DNA from: Umbelopsis ramanniana AG
Lineage: Eukaryota > Mucoromycota > Umbelopsidomycetes > Umbelopsidales > Umbelopsidaceae
Direction of reading: 5' to 3'
DNA length: 64,000 nucleotides
Assembly (NCBI RefSeq): GCF_025399195.1
Contig: NW_026252128.1
Span: 62,001 to 126,000, forward strand
Shown: positions 48,801-60,338 of the stretch, one piece after another
How positions within the stretch are numbered: position 1 is the stretch's first letter
Layout of the letters: each line of letters begins with the position of its first letter
Translations under genes and position numbers: made by a program
The notes under the pieces: generated by a model
Database searches by the model: none
Told to the model about the DNA's origin: nothing
Seen by the model: the letters and a program-made list of their open reading frames with translations, nothing else

Positions 48801-50426
48801 CTCGGCTTCCAAGCGCTGTCGTTCTCTTTCAGCAGCTTCAAGTTCCCGTCGTCGGGCTTCTTCCGCCGCCTTGACCCGCTCAAGTTCTTCTTGCGCTCGT
48901 CGTAATCGCTCTGCTTCCTCTTCTTTAGCTTTCTCAGCAGCTCGAGTTTCCTCTTCCATTTTCTTCTGGCGTTCAAGTGCTTCTTTCTCTTCACGTTCCA
49001 ATTTTTGCTTTTCTTGCTCAATTCGCTGTCGTTCCTTTTCAAGTTCTTCTTGAACGAGGCGTTGTTCTTCTTCTGCCTTTTTCTTCTTCTCCAGTTCTAC
49101 TCTTTCACGCTCAAGTCGCTCTTGCTCTTCCTCAAGAGCCTTCCTTTCCGCTTCTTGTTTCAGCCGGCGTTCTTCTTCTTCCGCTGCCAATCTAGATGTT
49201 TCTGCTTCCTCCTTTCGCTTATTGAACTCAGCCAGTCGAATCTGTGCTTGTCTTTCAGCCTCGCGAAGTTTAGCTTGGGCAGCTTTTTCAGCTTCAAGGA
49301 GTTGCTGTTTGTATTGCACATCTTCAAGCTGAGATCCTTGATCGGTGTCAGCTGGCGGAGTCATAGGCTGGAAGGTTTGTAGCGACATACGCTTCTCGCC
49401 AATACGCCTGTGAGCTTCTGCCTTGATGGCTTCTGCGGAGCGTGGAGTTTCAGGCCGTAACGACGTTGGAATGGGCGGTGGTGCCGCTGATCTCGATGAA
49501 GGTGTACGCATCGCCTTGGGCGCAGGCAAGGGAGGTGGGGCCGGTGAATATTGTCTTGGGAGCGGAGGGGTGGCTGGAGGTGGACCATATCTACTAATGC
49601 CGCGTTGTTCACCCGCCTTTTTTGCGCGATCTCGGCGTAACGAATCGATAAAATCACTAAGCTCTTCGGAAACAAACAACCCATCCTCAAACATCCGCTG
49701 CTCCTTGAGATGCTTCTCATTTCGTTCAAGATCAGATGCTTCGATCGATGCATCGAGTGCTCTGCGCAAATCATTTCGCAAATCGTCGATCTTGGCTACT
49801 TCTCGTTGAAGCTGACGGTCTCGTTCCTCTATGGCCAATTCCACCTTCTTCGACTCAGCACCCGATGATTCAACATAGCTTGTTTTGTTCAGGCGAGCCG
49901 CAATCATGGCTTGAGCTTTACTACGTATTCTATCCGCTTCAGTCATGGATGGGTTGTACAAAGAAGTATTTGTGGAGCCCGAAGATTTCGAGTCTCGTAT
50001 TCTTGCAAGTTCTTGCTCTTTTTCATTGAGCTTCTCGGTTTCTCGCAAAAGTTGCTTTTCAAGATCCTTGATGGTGGTATTTAGTGTAAAATCGATCTCT
50101 TTTCGCATGGACCGTTGATGATCCGCTAAATCGGATAATTGCCGCATTCTTGACGAGTATCGGCTAAGAAGCAATTCTGGTTTAGAAGCATTTAACCGTG
50201 AATCAGCACCGTGTATCTGCTTGTCAACAGTTGCTATTCTTCGCTTCAGTGACTCTATATCGTTGTCTGCGGCTACAGGGGCGGTGCCAGTCGAGTCCAG
50301 CAGCGCCGATAGTAGTATCTTTTGCTCTCGTATGGACTTTTCCAAGTTTACTACCGAGGTCTTCTTTCCAAAGCTTCGAGAGCTTTGTTGTCCGTAACTG
50401 TCATAACTGCGGGCGGACAAAGACAT
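45858..50426 (-). CDS. Intersectin-like RhoGEF: coiled coil, two SH3, DH-PH
   Basis: Ten exons (48404..50426, 48078..48263, 47788..47979, 47234..47691, 46976..47146, 46793..46900, 46620..46718, 46371..46535, 46047..46260, 45858..45982) encode 1246 aa. Order: [20 protein letters not shown], as in Eps15/Pan1/intersectin coils; a proline-rich block ([16 protein letters not shown]); a long Glu/Arg/Lys coiled coil (about residues 355-570); and two SH3 domains ([19 protein letters not shown] and [18 protein letters not shown], each with a DWWYG/EWWFG and FPRTY end). Next is a DH domain ([20 protein letters not shown] through [20 protein letters not shown]) and a PH domain ([20 protein letters not shown]). 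It probably activates a Rho/Cdc42 GTPase at endocytic or polarity sites. No EH domain is encoded upstream. Confidence 0.87.
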
Positions 50427-50753
50427 TCGAGATGGGGAAGGCGATGCTGAACTCTAGCGCTAGTTTCCCCAAGTTTGACTCTCAGAGAAATTGGTCGGCG
50501 AGACGAAGCAGGGCCAAAAAATCGAGTGGGTAGCTCGATATGTGTGACGTCAGCCGATTTTGTTTTGTGAGTAGGCTTGATATTGTTTGACATTGCAATT
50601 TTCATCGTGTCCAGTTCTTAACAGCAAGGTGTGTGTGTATGCGCAACCAGACCATGGCGCCAACAGCATTGTGAATGCAGCTGCATTATGTGATGTCTAG
50701 ATACTAACTGTTCATTGGATCTTTTTTCGTTTTTTCAATAGCACTCTTTCAGA
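50427..50753. promoter_or_regulatory. Divergent region between the RhoGEF and NDUFA7 genes (327 bp)
   Basis: Both genes start from this stretch. A minus-strand frame overlaps it (50351..50605) but continues out of frame into the RhoGEF start, so it is probably 5'UTR. Confidence 0.4.
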
Positions 50754-51553
50754 ATGTCTTACAACACCAAACACTGGGCTTGGGTCAAGAAGCTCTTTTC
50801 AGTGGTATGCAGACACTAGATGAATAGTCCACCACCGTCCATTCAGAAAATATTCACCATTCTCATTCTTCTTTATTTTGCTATTTTTTTTTTTTTACAG
50901 AATCCTAAGAGCACTGACGGTATGCCCGCTGTTGGTGTATTCAGAACACCTGCAACAGGGTTGGTAACGATTAGCCATCAGAATAACCAGTCAGCGAATT
51001 ACAACATTGACACCGACTTCTCTTTCATCTCGCATTTAGCTCAAGACCCGAGAAATACGTTTATCCCAAGTCTGATGCCTCCAAGCTTTCCGGCAACTAC
51101 TATTTCCAGCGCGATACTAGACGAAACTTCCCCCGCTTAGCTGTATATACCCAGCAAGATGTTGCTGGTCTTTTGGCCGGTGCTGGCGTTGAGCCAAGGT
51201 AAGCAGACGTTTGGTCAGTGGAATGGTGTGCTTTGTTGGATTCTCACTGTTTTCATTTATGGCAGTCTTCCTGCTGCTGGAGCCGACAGCCAACCCGTCA
51301 CCCCAGCTACTGTCACCGAGACCAAGTCCCTCACCGAGGTTCTTGGCTCCACCAGCTTGTACAGCCAAGGCAAGTTACCTCCTACTCCTAACTGGAATGC
51401 CACCAAGAAGTGGGAAGTTTCTACCGATTTTAAGGGTCCTGATGATGGTACGTTTTCATGTTTGTGATCCAACTGGAGTGTAATATTTCAACTGATTTGC
51501 GTCCATTTTTTCATGTAATAGGAAGCTACTTCCCTATGCGTGCTTTTGTTTAG
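50754..51553 (+). CDS. NDUFA7: Complex I accessory subunit NDUFA7 (B14.5a / NUZM)
   Basis: Five short exons (50754..50804, 50901..50959, 51040..51198, 51266..51447, 51522..51553) encode 160 aa. After joining, GSRPEKYVYPKSDASKLSGN and YYFQRDTRRNFPRLAVYTQQ match the B14.5a core (human has KLSNNYYCTRDGRRE). The C-terminus TKKWEVSTDFKGPDDGSYFP resembles the family's terminal KRWEL block. It is a supernumerary subunit of mitochondrial NADH:ubiquinone oxidoreductase. The second intron uses a GTTGGT donor. Reading through instead gives a different frame without the conserved core. Its presence implies a respiring fungus with complex I. Confidence 0.85.
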
Positions 51554-52314
51554 ATATATTAAAAGAAAAAATTCCAATACACCATACATTTTGAGCTTGT
51601 AGTAACAACAGGAGGATGTCGTGTGATGTCGTGTGATGATTTCGACTATGAAGGCAATGGAGGGAATTATTGACCCAGAAATGGTGCCAATCAAGCACAA
51701 TGTACTGTATGGATTAAATCATTATTTGGCTGGCGTACGCGAGATTGTTTTTCCCATGAATAATTCACCAGCCCAGGAATATTGTTTTACACTGACTGGA
51801 TTAGCCCAAGCCAGTTTTTGAGCGAATATGTACTTTCAACACGAATTTGAACATCGTTTCACGCCTTGTCTATACTATACAAAGACCATTGTCAAAGATT
51901 GGATTGTAACCTGGGTTCCTGACTGCCCACCATGACCAGAATTAAGTTGAATATCGGGGTTACAAAAAAGCGCACTTGATGCAGTACAAGCCAACGGCTC
52001 CTATGGAGCTGTGAATGGACACCAGACGATGTTAAAGCTGAGGCAAAAGATATTCATTCAATCCTATGCATTTTCCATAACGTACTGCCAGCTTTCTTCA
52101 TAGAGAGTAAAGAAAGATATTGGCAAGCCTGGCCGACCATAAAGTCCAATTTAAAAAACACAGCGCGGTCGTCACACACACCCTAAGTCAGTTTCTAACT
52201 CTCTTCCCTTCTTTTTTTTTTTTTTTGGTCGCTCACTAGTCACAACGTTTAGCCTCTCATCATTCCACTCATTCCGATTCTCTACTCCACCTTCACATCC
52301 AGCTCTATACCGCA
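51554..52314. other. Intergenic region, 761 bp
   Basis: No supported gene. A 10-bp unit is repeated twice in tandem near 51615-51634. The last 120 bp before the tetraspanin ATG are pyrimidine-rich, as expected for a promoter. Confidence 0.35.
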
Positions 52315-53352
52315 ATGTCGACTAGTTGCTGTACTAGGTATGTGTTCTTGTTCATCCCTTCCTGCACCATGACCTGATGACCTGACTTTACCCCTGTACA
52401 GACTGAGCAAGATCTATATGGTCACCACCAATTCACTGTTCGCAGCACTTGGACTTTCCTTCTTAATATTTGGCTTACTTGGCTATACCAATCGATTTCA
52501 TGGAGCCATCATTATACCTGACAATATTTTCCAATGTACGTAGCAAAAGGAGGTGTTTTTTGGGCGATTTGAGCGTCCGACTGAAGCTAAAATTTATTAC
52601 CTTTTGATAGTGATCATCGTGCTTGCCATCATTATATTAGTGACTTCCATCCTTGGTCTGATCAGTGCTTATTCACGACGCCGATGCGTTATTTATGTCT
52701 ACATGGTCATTGTGGCCGTCGCCCTTATCTTGCAAGTGGTGGTTGGCGTCCTTGTGTACCAGAAGGGAGCCAATTACTCCAGTTACATCAACACACTCTG
52801 GTCTTCCTCCAGCAATGCAGATAGGCTTGCTATTCAGAACGAGGTGAGTACTTGCTTTCAACGCACTGGATAAAGCGAGCGAGAACACTGAATGTTCTTT
52901 CATGGCAGTTCAACTGTTGCGGACTTACTACAGCGAGTGATAAACCAGCGGTTAGCGATACGTGCGATGCTGGCAAAGGACTTACGGCAGTGCCGTGTGC
53001 TACGGTCCTTAACCAATTTGTACACTCCAACTTTTCTACCTTGTATCTTGTGGTATTTGCAGCATTGGCATTTGAAGTGTTGGCTTTGACCAACGCCATT
53101 ACATTGATTTGCGCACCTAGTAATAGCGAAGAGGAGCGTGAACGTCGTATGAGACGAAAGTCGGGCATCAAGTTGGAAGATATGTCGACCAATTCATCAA
53201 CTGTGGCTGGATCCAACCGAGGTGGCGATACCTATTCGCCATACGCATACAAAGACGAAACTTCTAGTACGTACGAGGGCCATCGGTATAATAACAACAA
53301 TGCCTACGACTCTTACAACAACAACCGTCAAGACAACGGACGTTACTATTAG
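52315..53352 (+). CDS. Tetraspanin-like membrane protein
   Basis: Exons 52315..52337 (23 nt), 52402..52535, 52611..52843 and 52909..53352 encode 277 aa. Four hydrophobic segments are visible: SLFAALGLSFLIFGLLGY, LIIVLAIIILVTSILGLISA, VIYVYMVIVAVALILQVVVG and TLYLVVFAALAFEVLALTNA. Between the last two lies a large extracellular loop with the tetraspanin hallmark FNCCG plus two more cysteines (DTCDAG, VPCAT). The cytosolic tail is charged, then Tyr/Asn-rich (SYNNNRQDNGRYY). Tetraspanins organise membrane microdomains; in filamentous fungi Pls1-type members act in penetration and polarity. Which class this belongs to is not clear. The intron inside the first few codons hides the true start. Confidence 0.82.
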
Positions 53353-53539
53353 AAATACCCGAGTATCTGTACATTTTAGTTGTCTCGCTTCGTTTCTCTT
53401 TTCAATTTTTATATATTTTATAAATGTGGATGGGTTTTTATTGAATGGGGTCACAGTGCAATATCCTTTTTTTGATATTTTTGGTTTTACCTTGCTGAAC
53501 TCTTTTTTCAATCCCTCTTTTGAAAGTCAAGTTTACAAG

Positions 53540-54512
53540 ATGGACGAACCTCGGGAGGAAGCGTCGACATCGACACCCCAGGATGTGCAACCGGAACTCA
53601 CTGCAACTGATACTAGTACTGACTTGGACCAAGACAAGACCCCATTCTCATATGACACATCTCAGCTACGGCGGCGACATACGCCCGCGGTAACCATGCC
53701 GGATGAACCATCGGCCAATGCAGAGGATGTCAAAAGACGTCCATCGACTGACCTCAGCGTCGGTGGAGGCTTCTATGAATGTAACATATGGTAAGTGCAT
53801 TCCGTTCGTCTGAGCATGCAATCAGCCCATCTCCGCTAAACTAATCTGTCTTCTGTCAATAGCTTTGATACCGCCACACACCCTGTGGTCACTGTCTGTG
53901 GCCATTTATTCTGGTAAGTAATGGGGTATCTATCACCGTGACCCGCACCTATATAATGACCTCATGTCTTTCCGCAGTTGGTCTTGCCTTGCTCAATGGC
54001 TTCACCAGACCTCGCGAAATCCAACTTGTCCAGTGTGCAAAGCCGGTTGTGGAAAGGATAAAGTAGTGCCTGTCTATGGTCGTGGACGGGAGCAAAAGGA
54101 TCCAAGGTCAGTACCACCATGAGTCGCCGCCCAATGGTCATTCAATTTTTAACCATTTGATACAGAGAGGACCCAACGATACCAACACGTCCACCTGGGC
54201 AACGGCCGGCTCCGTTGCGTGATCCAAATTCTTCATTCTTTGGAGCTCCAATGCGAGGAGCCACCTATAGCACTGGTAACTTTGCTATCTCGGCTGGATT
54301 TGGCGTCTTTCCTGGATTGTTTGGCGTTACCATTGTAGGTTGTTTCTAGTTGTTGTTTTGTTCAATGCAATGAATGCTCATACCTATTGTCACCTTGCTA
54401 GAACCATACTCGTATGTCTCCTCACGCTCGAGCTCAACAAGATGCTTTCATGGCTAGATTGTTCTTGATGATCGGAGCCTTATTTATTATAACCATCGTA
54501 TACAGTGGCTAG
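53540..54512 (+). CDS. RNF5/RNF185-type membrane RING E3 ligase
   Basis: Five exons (53540..53790, 53863..53913, 53978..54106, 54166..54334, 54402..54512) encode 236 aa. A C3HC4 RING occupies about residues 81-126: CNICFDTATHPVVTVCGHLF continuing CWSCLAQWL and NPTCPVCKAGC. This spacing and WSCLAQWL are hallmarks of the RNF5/RMA1/RNF185 family. A proline-rich linker leads to two hydrophobic C-terminal stretches (ISAGFGVFPGLFGVTIV and LFLMIGALFIITIVYSG), the usual ER hairpin anchor. Family members ubiquitinate misfolded membrane proteins in ERAD. An acidic, Ser/Thr-rich N-terminus of about 75 aa is longer than in animal RNF5. Confidence 0.92.
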
Positions 54513-54929
54513 TTCTTTTCACTCTCAATGGAGGAAAAAAAAAAAGAAAAAAAAAAAAAAGGAAAACTACATAATTTGTTTTGACTAGTTTGCATGTCAT
54601 ACATGTCTTTTTGTGTTGTTTGACCATATAAAAAAAGTTTGCAGTTCTTTCTGTCAGAGGGGTAGGAAACACTTGTCCAAACCTATTACTTGGGAAAGTC
54701 CCTTATCTCAACTGACGAAAGATGTCAACGCCTAGAGGACGCTGCAACACAGCCGACCTTGGAAGATACAGAAAAGCGAAACCAAGTGAGGCGGAAACGA
54801 TATGAGGAAAGACAAAACGAACACTCTTATTACATAAACCGAAAAAGAAAAAAAAAATAAAGAATGGGAAGAAGACAAAAAAGAAGTTGTTGGATATCGA
54901 ATGACAAGTGTAGTGTGGAGGTTGTCAGG
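54513..54929. other. Convergent 3' region, 417 bp
   Basis: It separates the stops of the RNF5-type and Yra1 genes. Long A tracts at 54536-54559 and 54842-54858 dominate. No coding signal. Confidence 0.35.
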
Positions 54930-56079
54930 TTAACGCCTATCGAAGACAGAGGACCTTGTAGGTTGAAGACGATCAGAGTAAAGTCTGCGTACAGAGAATG
55001 TTAAATACATGCACTCTACCGGCATGATTGCAAAGATCAAGACACGTTACCTTTCCGATTTGACGGGTGCGATCATAGATCGAACGCTCTGCTCAAACAA
55101 TCCACGCGCAGGCTTCGAAGAAGTCACCTTATCTCTCAAACTCAATCGCAAGACTCGGCCTAAACATCCAATGAGTCTCGTCACACAATTTGAACCATCG
55201 ACTATAAACATCACCTACCATCTGCAAGCTCGCCATCAAGTTGCTGTACAGCTTGAACAGCGGCGCTCTTATGCGCGAATTCAACTTCTGCCTCGCCAAG
55301 AGAGCGACCTGAACGATCGACAGCGAGTTCGCAATTAAGCACCTCACCAAAACTAAGGAAGGCCATCTAATAAACACCAAAAAAAAAAAAATTAGCTCCA
55401 TGTCATTGACTCCACGTATCATATGATCATTCTGGCCCTTACTCTAACATCGTCTGCATTGGCCCCAGGGTCCAAATTTCGAACCAATACAACGGTTGGG
55501 CCAGATTCACCACGAATTGACAAACCGGGGTTGACAACACCACTGCGGCCGCGAATAGTATTGGTGGGTTCGTGAGCGGGTGGTGTTGCCTTGCGGAAAG
55601 CGGTTGGTGCTTTGGCCCGGGGAGGTTGAGGTTGAGCTGGGGCTTTCGGGGTAACTTTCTTCGTAATGACAATGGAAGCTGGATCTATTGGTTGTTGCTT
55701 GCTGATACGTTGAGGTTTTTGTAAATGACTACGGAGTGCAGCCTAGAATAAGAAGAGTGTTCCGTTATTAATTCATCCAGGTAAGTGAGCATGCAGTCAT
55801 TGTACATACAGTGGATAGTCCACCGCGTTTGCTGGCTGCAGAAGAGAAAAGTCCAGCTTTCGGTTTAGGGGGTGGGCCATTCTTCTTTGCTACACCTTTT
55901 CCCTGAGTATAGGATTTGCCGATCTTGCCACCTCGTTGAGTTAACTGTTTTGCCACGGGGATGGCATGTTTCGAGTGTTGTGCTGTCTTGCGTCCACTGG
56001 ACTTCTCGACGACTTTACCCTTATTCTTTGACTTCTTGATGACGTCTTCTAACGGGAGATCAAGGTCCATGGCCGACAT
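54930..56079 (-). CDS. YRA1: mRNA export adaptor Yra1/ALYREF (REF family)
   Basis: Five exons (55810..56079, 55443..55742, 55219..55366, 55051..55159, 54930..54984) encode 293 aa. MSAMDLDLPLEDVIKKSKNK is the N-terminal UAP56-binding motif. A basic, Gly/Pro-rich region follows, then an RRM: PTVVLVRNLDPGANADDVR, then MAFLSFGEVLNCELAVDRSG and RSLGEAEVEFAHKSAAVQAV, with RNP1-like GEAEVEF. The C-terminal YSDRLQPTRSSVFDRR is short and basic. REF proteins bridge the TREX complex and the Mex67/NXF1 exporter. It is head to head with RTF2 (159 bp between starts). The RRM is split by two introns and invisible in any single frame. Confidence 0.9.
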
Positions 56080-56238
56080 GTTTGAACGAGAATACAGTAG
56101 ATCTAATGTCTCAGCCGCAAGGGGATACAATTTTGGGAAAAGATGCTCTTTCATGTGTGACGTGGTTTGCGGATATTGAAAATTTGAAGGAACCAATCCT
56201 GTTCACCAAAGGCACAGCACCTTTCTTACTTTATTCAA
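56080..56238. promoter_or_regulatory. Bidirectional promoter of Yra1 and RTF2 (159 bp)
   Basis: Divergent starts of an mRNA export adaptor and a replication/splicing-linked factor lie only 159 bp apart. Confidence 0.4.
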
Positions 56239-57262
56239 ATGGGAAACGACGGAGGCTCCATTCCAAAACGTATCGAACTTGTCAAGGAGAAGAAGAAGGC
56301 GGCTGTTCAGAACCCTGACATTGAAAGACGAGCTGTTTGGTTCTTTTGTGCATTGTCAAAGGTAACCAACTCAGAGACATGGAACCCAACCCATTAACCT
56401 CTAGCTAACTGATTTACTTTTTCCTCCTTCTGTAGAACCCTCTTACAGCACCCATAGCGGCATGTAGATTAGGTAAACTGTACAATCAGGACTCTATCCT
56501 AGAATACCTGCTCGACAAGACGGCATATGGCGATGGAGACAAGATATGTGCTCATGTCACTTCCATGAAAGATATAACCAAACTCAACTTGACGGAAAAC
56601 CCATCGTTCGACGAAAGCCGGGACAGCAATGAAAGAAGCACAGTGGGAAGCTTAGAGCAGGAGTCTACCAGTCGGTACATTTGTCCCGTATCGATGAAGG
56701 AAATGAATGGCAAGCACCGATTTGTGTATTTGGAGACCTGTGGCTGCGTCTTTTCTGAGCAGGCTCTCAAGGAAGTCCCAGGATCCGACTGTCTAACCGT
56801 AAGTAATGGTGGTATGCGTGACAAGGGCTGTAGATGAGCGATTTACTAACCTATGGGTATGCGCTTTCTGATTAGTGCGGAACGACTTATACCGCAGAAA
56901 ATGTCATCACGATTAATCCTACAGATAAAAAGGAGATCGAGGCAATGAAGCTTGCTATGGAGGAAAAGAAGGCTCAAGCCAAGGCGGAACGAAAGGCCAA
57001 GAAGGCAGAAAAGAAAGCCAATGGTGTAGAGAACGGTTCAACTAAGCGCAAAGCGAAGGACACTACCATTGAATTACCACCGGCAAAAAAGATCAACTTG
57101 GCACCCTCTTCAGCAACGGCAGCAGTAGTCAACAAAGTCAAGGAGGAATTAGAAGCGCGGAATAAGCAACAAAAATCTTCGGCTATTCAGAGCATTTATC
57201 GCAAGAAAGGCGAGGAGAAGAAGCAAACCTATCTCTCCGCTGGCACTTTCAACCGATACTAA
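56239..57262 (+). CDS. RTF2: Replication termination factor 2 (Rtf2)
   Basis: Exons 56239..56361, 56436..56798 and 56876..57262 encode 290 aa, close to the family length. The family start is clear: MGNDGGSIPKRIELVKEKKK. RAVWFFCALSKNPLTAPIAA and CRLGKLYNQDSILEYLLDK follow. The C2HC2 RING-like part includes YICPVSMKEMNGKHRFVYLE, TCGCVFSEQALKEV and DCLTCGTTYTAENVITINP. A Lys/Ala-rich helix and a C-terminal YRKKGEEKKQTYLSAGTFNR complete it. S. pombe Rtf2 stabilises stalled forks at the RTS1 barrier and affects splicing; human RTF2 is removed from forks by DDI1/2. Confidence 0.95.
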
Positions 57263-57615
57263 AGACGCACTTGTAAAGTATTAAACAATTCAACCCTCAA
57301 TATATTGTATTCTTTTCAGAGATGATGTGCTTCAGATTGTGATTCGTATAATAGTACCATTTTTTTCTTTTGTAAGTTTTTATGTCAATGAAGTCGTTGG
57401 GATTTTGATGGCTGTTATGTTGAGCTGGGTAGGCTATGAGGTCGCTGGACTGCAGTCAAGCGCTGGGAGATATACTTGAAATGTTTCAAATCATTGGCGG
57501 TGGGTTATTCTCCAGGAAAATTTCCAGGAATACGAAACTGCCAGTACCACGCCTAAAATTGTTATTATTATTTTCGCTCGCCAAACCTCATTCGTGAAAT
57601 TATAGCTTTTTTACC
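57263..57615. other. Intergenic region, 353 bp
   Basis: RTF2 3'UTR and USP promoter, with T-rich stretches around 57357-57380. No other feature was seen. Confidence 0.35.
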
Positions 57616-58800
57616 ATGTCCCAGGCCATACCAGCCATTGTTACAGAGCAGTCTTCGTCGGAGCATGACATTCGCCCCGAAGACGATGACCTCAATGTCG
57701 ATACAGAAGAAGACCGACAGGTAGAGGAAGCGGTGATTGTGGAAAAGCCAGACCCCAACCAGTTTGATTCCGAAACAGACGAAGACGAAGATGAAGTGCC
57801 ACATGAAGATGACCTTGAGTATGACGCAGCCAACGACGCCAACCTTGACAAGGCGGATAAAGAACTGATGGCTATCACCGAGAGAAATCGACACATTGAC
57901 TACGAGAAGCCTACGGATGAGAATAAAAAGATCAATGCAGCTGATAAATATCGACCCGACGTGCTTGTTTGCCAAAAGCCAGAGATCGTTCGCTCAGACG
58001 ACCGCATTATCACTACTATTCGATATGGCTATGTCGATAAAGCCAGCATGGCTGAGATTTTACCGGGACCACAACGTCGAGTCCGCACCTACTTGATTAT
58101 GTGCGATTTCAGCGACGAAAGTTATCATGCCATGGAGTGGGCTATGGGTACTATGCTTAGAAACAATGACGAACTCCATATATTGACTGTCGTTAATAAG
58201 GAAGAAGAGTTTGGTAGCGATGAAGATGTTCGTAAAGAAGTAAGTTTTATTTTTGCATGGCTAGCTGTCCCCGCACACCGACTTATCTCTATCTGCAGCT
58301 CGAAAAGGCATCAAAACAATCCACTTCCAAGGCCAAAGATACCATTGAAAAGATGCTATTGTATAATATCAGGATAACTACCCATGTCGTCTATGGCAAG
58401 ATTAAGGATACGCTGCTGAATATGGTAAGACTTGAACGTCCCTATGCTCAAGTGGGAGGGTTTGCTTCGTAAAAAGATGAGCATTACTTTATTCATCATG
58501 TTCTCTAGATTGACGACTTAGATTTGACCATGGTTATCTGTGGATCACGCGGCCGAGGTCCTCTCAAAGGGTACGTACCGTTCGGTTATTTGTTTGGATC
58601 CCCGATCTCGCTGACGCTTTTTCTACCACAGCTTCATTATGGGGTCGATCAGTTCTTTCCTAGTGCACAATGCATCTGTGCCAGTTTCAGTGGTGCGTAA
58701 TCATAAATTGGCCAGCCAACGCAAGAGAAGACCCTCTGCAGCTAGAAAACTGAGTCAAAGCGTGCAGAGCGGCGAGCTTAAGGTCGATGAAGCAGAGTAA
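57616..58800 (+). CDS. Universal stress protein (USP) with acidic N-terminal extension
   Basis: Exons 57616..58239, 58299..58424, 58509..58570 and 58632..58800 encode 326 aa. The first about 100 residues are rich in Asp/Glu (EDDDLNVDTEEDRQ, ETDEDEDEVPHEDD) and likely disordered. The USP fold starts near RRVRTYLIMCDFSDESYHAM and ends with MVICGSRGRGPLKGFIMGSI and SSFLVHNASVPVSVVR, which contains the G-X2-G-X9-G-S nucleotide-binding motif, suggesting an ATP-binding subtype. A basic Ser-rich tail (QRKRRPSAARKLS) follows. Fungal USPs are linked to stress and growth arrest; the exact role is unknown. Confidence 0.88.
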
Positions 58801-59047
58801 CTTATAGCCTACTTATTTTGTATACATTGTACTTTCGTTTTCATTTCCCTCAAACCGATTTACATATTAAATAACTTTGGAATGTATTAAATGTGGAGTG
58901 GGACTCCTCCAGAGGGAGAAGTGATAAAGACAGTATTATGTGTGCTTACAGTACAGTCTGACCATTCTGTTGATGTTAAGACGAATAGACATCCAAGGGG
59001 GTAAATAGTATGAAACGGAAAAATGGCATAGCATAATGTACACAGTA

Positions 59048-60338
59048 TTATTGGGTGAGCCAGCGTTTGACCTCCATGCTAGAACCCAGTGTGGGGTGCA
59101 AGGAAACGTATTTGAGAAAGTATTCGAGTTCCCGACGGCGCTTTTCAATGAATGCTGGGGTGAACTTGCCAACGACCTTCTTGGGCGGTAATTTGGGCAA
59201 ATTGTTCTTTAACCGAGGATAATGGACGACAAGGCTCTCGCGCAGTTGTACGAAATCAGAGTACCGTTTCCTGGCAGTGATGGAAGCACCCTAGTCACAG
59301 AAAGTTCTGGTCAGCACAAAAGCATTTATTCTCCTTGCACTGCCTCCTCTTACCTTGGTGCTGTAGACGGTACAGCTGTAGCAGACATAACTGCCATATC
59401 CGACACCGATTCGAAGCGGGTGGCTAACCACAACATCGGAAGCAAATACGTCACTGCGCCGGGCGTTTGTCTCATTATCGTCATTCAAAAAACTGATAGA
59501 GTTGTACAACGGCAAAGGTGTTGACGCCGACGCAAACGTTTTTGGGCTAGTTGAAAGCGTACGAGTTGGCACGGGAAAGTAGTCCTCGATCTGTCCAACA
59601 GCTAAGTTTAGTCATTCCAAACATCAATAACGTATGGGCACTTACAGTGAGTGATTTGGCCAATGGATCAGTATTGGCAGTGTCGTCAGATGAAGGATCC
59701 CACGTTGCATTAGGCGGTAGTGAAAACAGACTGAAATTGCTATTAGATCGCTTGAGGGGTACAGGCTCTTCAATACTGAGTCCTTGAAGGTTGTCTTCAA
59801 GTTGTGTGGTCTGTGCAGGGCTCATCGGAGTTGGCATGTCTTCTACAGCGTCGACGAACTCTTCAACATCCTCCTCACTCTTAAGGTTGTCTACTGCGTT
59901 GATCGGACGGTGTGTGGACGGGGATGAAGGGATCTCCAGCGGGTGAGACTTGGCAGCGAGTGAAGATAGCGATAAAGGTGGGGATGGTATATAGTCGTCT
60001 GCCGAAACTGTAGAAACGAGTGAGGTCAAGCCAATATATCACCGTGAAACAGGGAGGGGGACAGTGGTACCTTTCATAGCATGGTGAAGATACTTTCTCG
60101 TTCGCTCCATGGTGTCTTCGGCCGAGGCTACGTCTTCAACCCGAGGTCGACCGACTGATTCATCAAATGTGTCTTGAATTTTGACCAAGTCTTTAATGCC
60201 TGCTCGCAAGTCCCTGCCTGCCATCAATATAATGCCGAGTTGCTGAGAATCCTTTACGGTAGCGGCTTTTTGCTGCAGCACAATCGAGGCATTTTGGCAG
60301 AGTTCGAGCAGACTCTCGATACGATTCAGAACAGACAT
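59048..60338 (-). CDS. PX-domain phosphoinositide-binding protein
   Basis: Four exons (60071..60338, 59646..60007, 59354..59590, 59048..59290) encode about 369 aa. The N-terminus is helical ([20 protein letters not shown] then [11 protein letters not shown]), the middle disordered. The C-terminal PX domain runs from [18 protein letters not shown] through [40 protein letters not shown] and [25 protein letters not shown] holds the first basic phosphoinositide contact and LPPKK...RR the others. The GVGYGSY start recalls fungal Ypt35-type PX proteins at endosome or vacuole contacts, but that assignment is tentative. The third exon could begin 6 nt later at a second in-phase AG. Confidence 0.82.

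Noticed and set aside
48644-49382. Several Phe/Leu-rich plus-strand frames
   Set aside because: They are the antisense of the Glu/Lys/Arg coiled coil of the intersectin-like gene.
51157-51467. Continuous plus-strand frame resembling a secreted protein
   Set aside because: It reads through an intron of NDUFA7; the spliced version restores the conserved complex I subunit.
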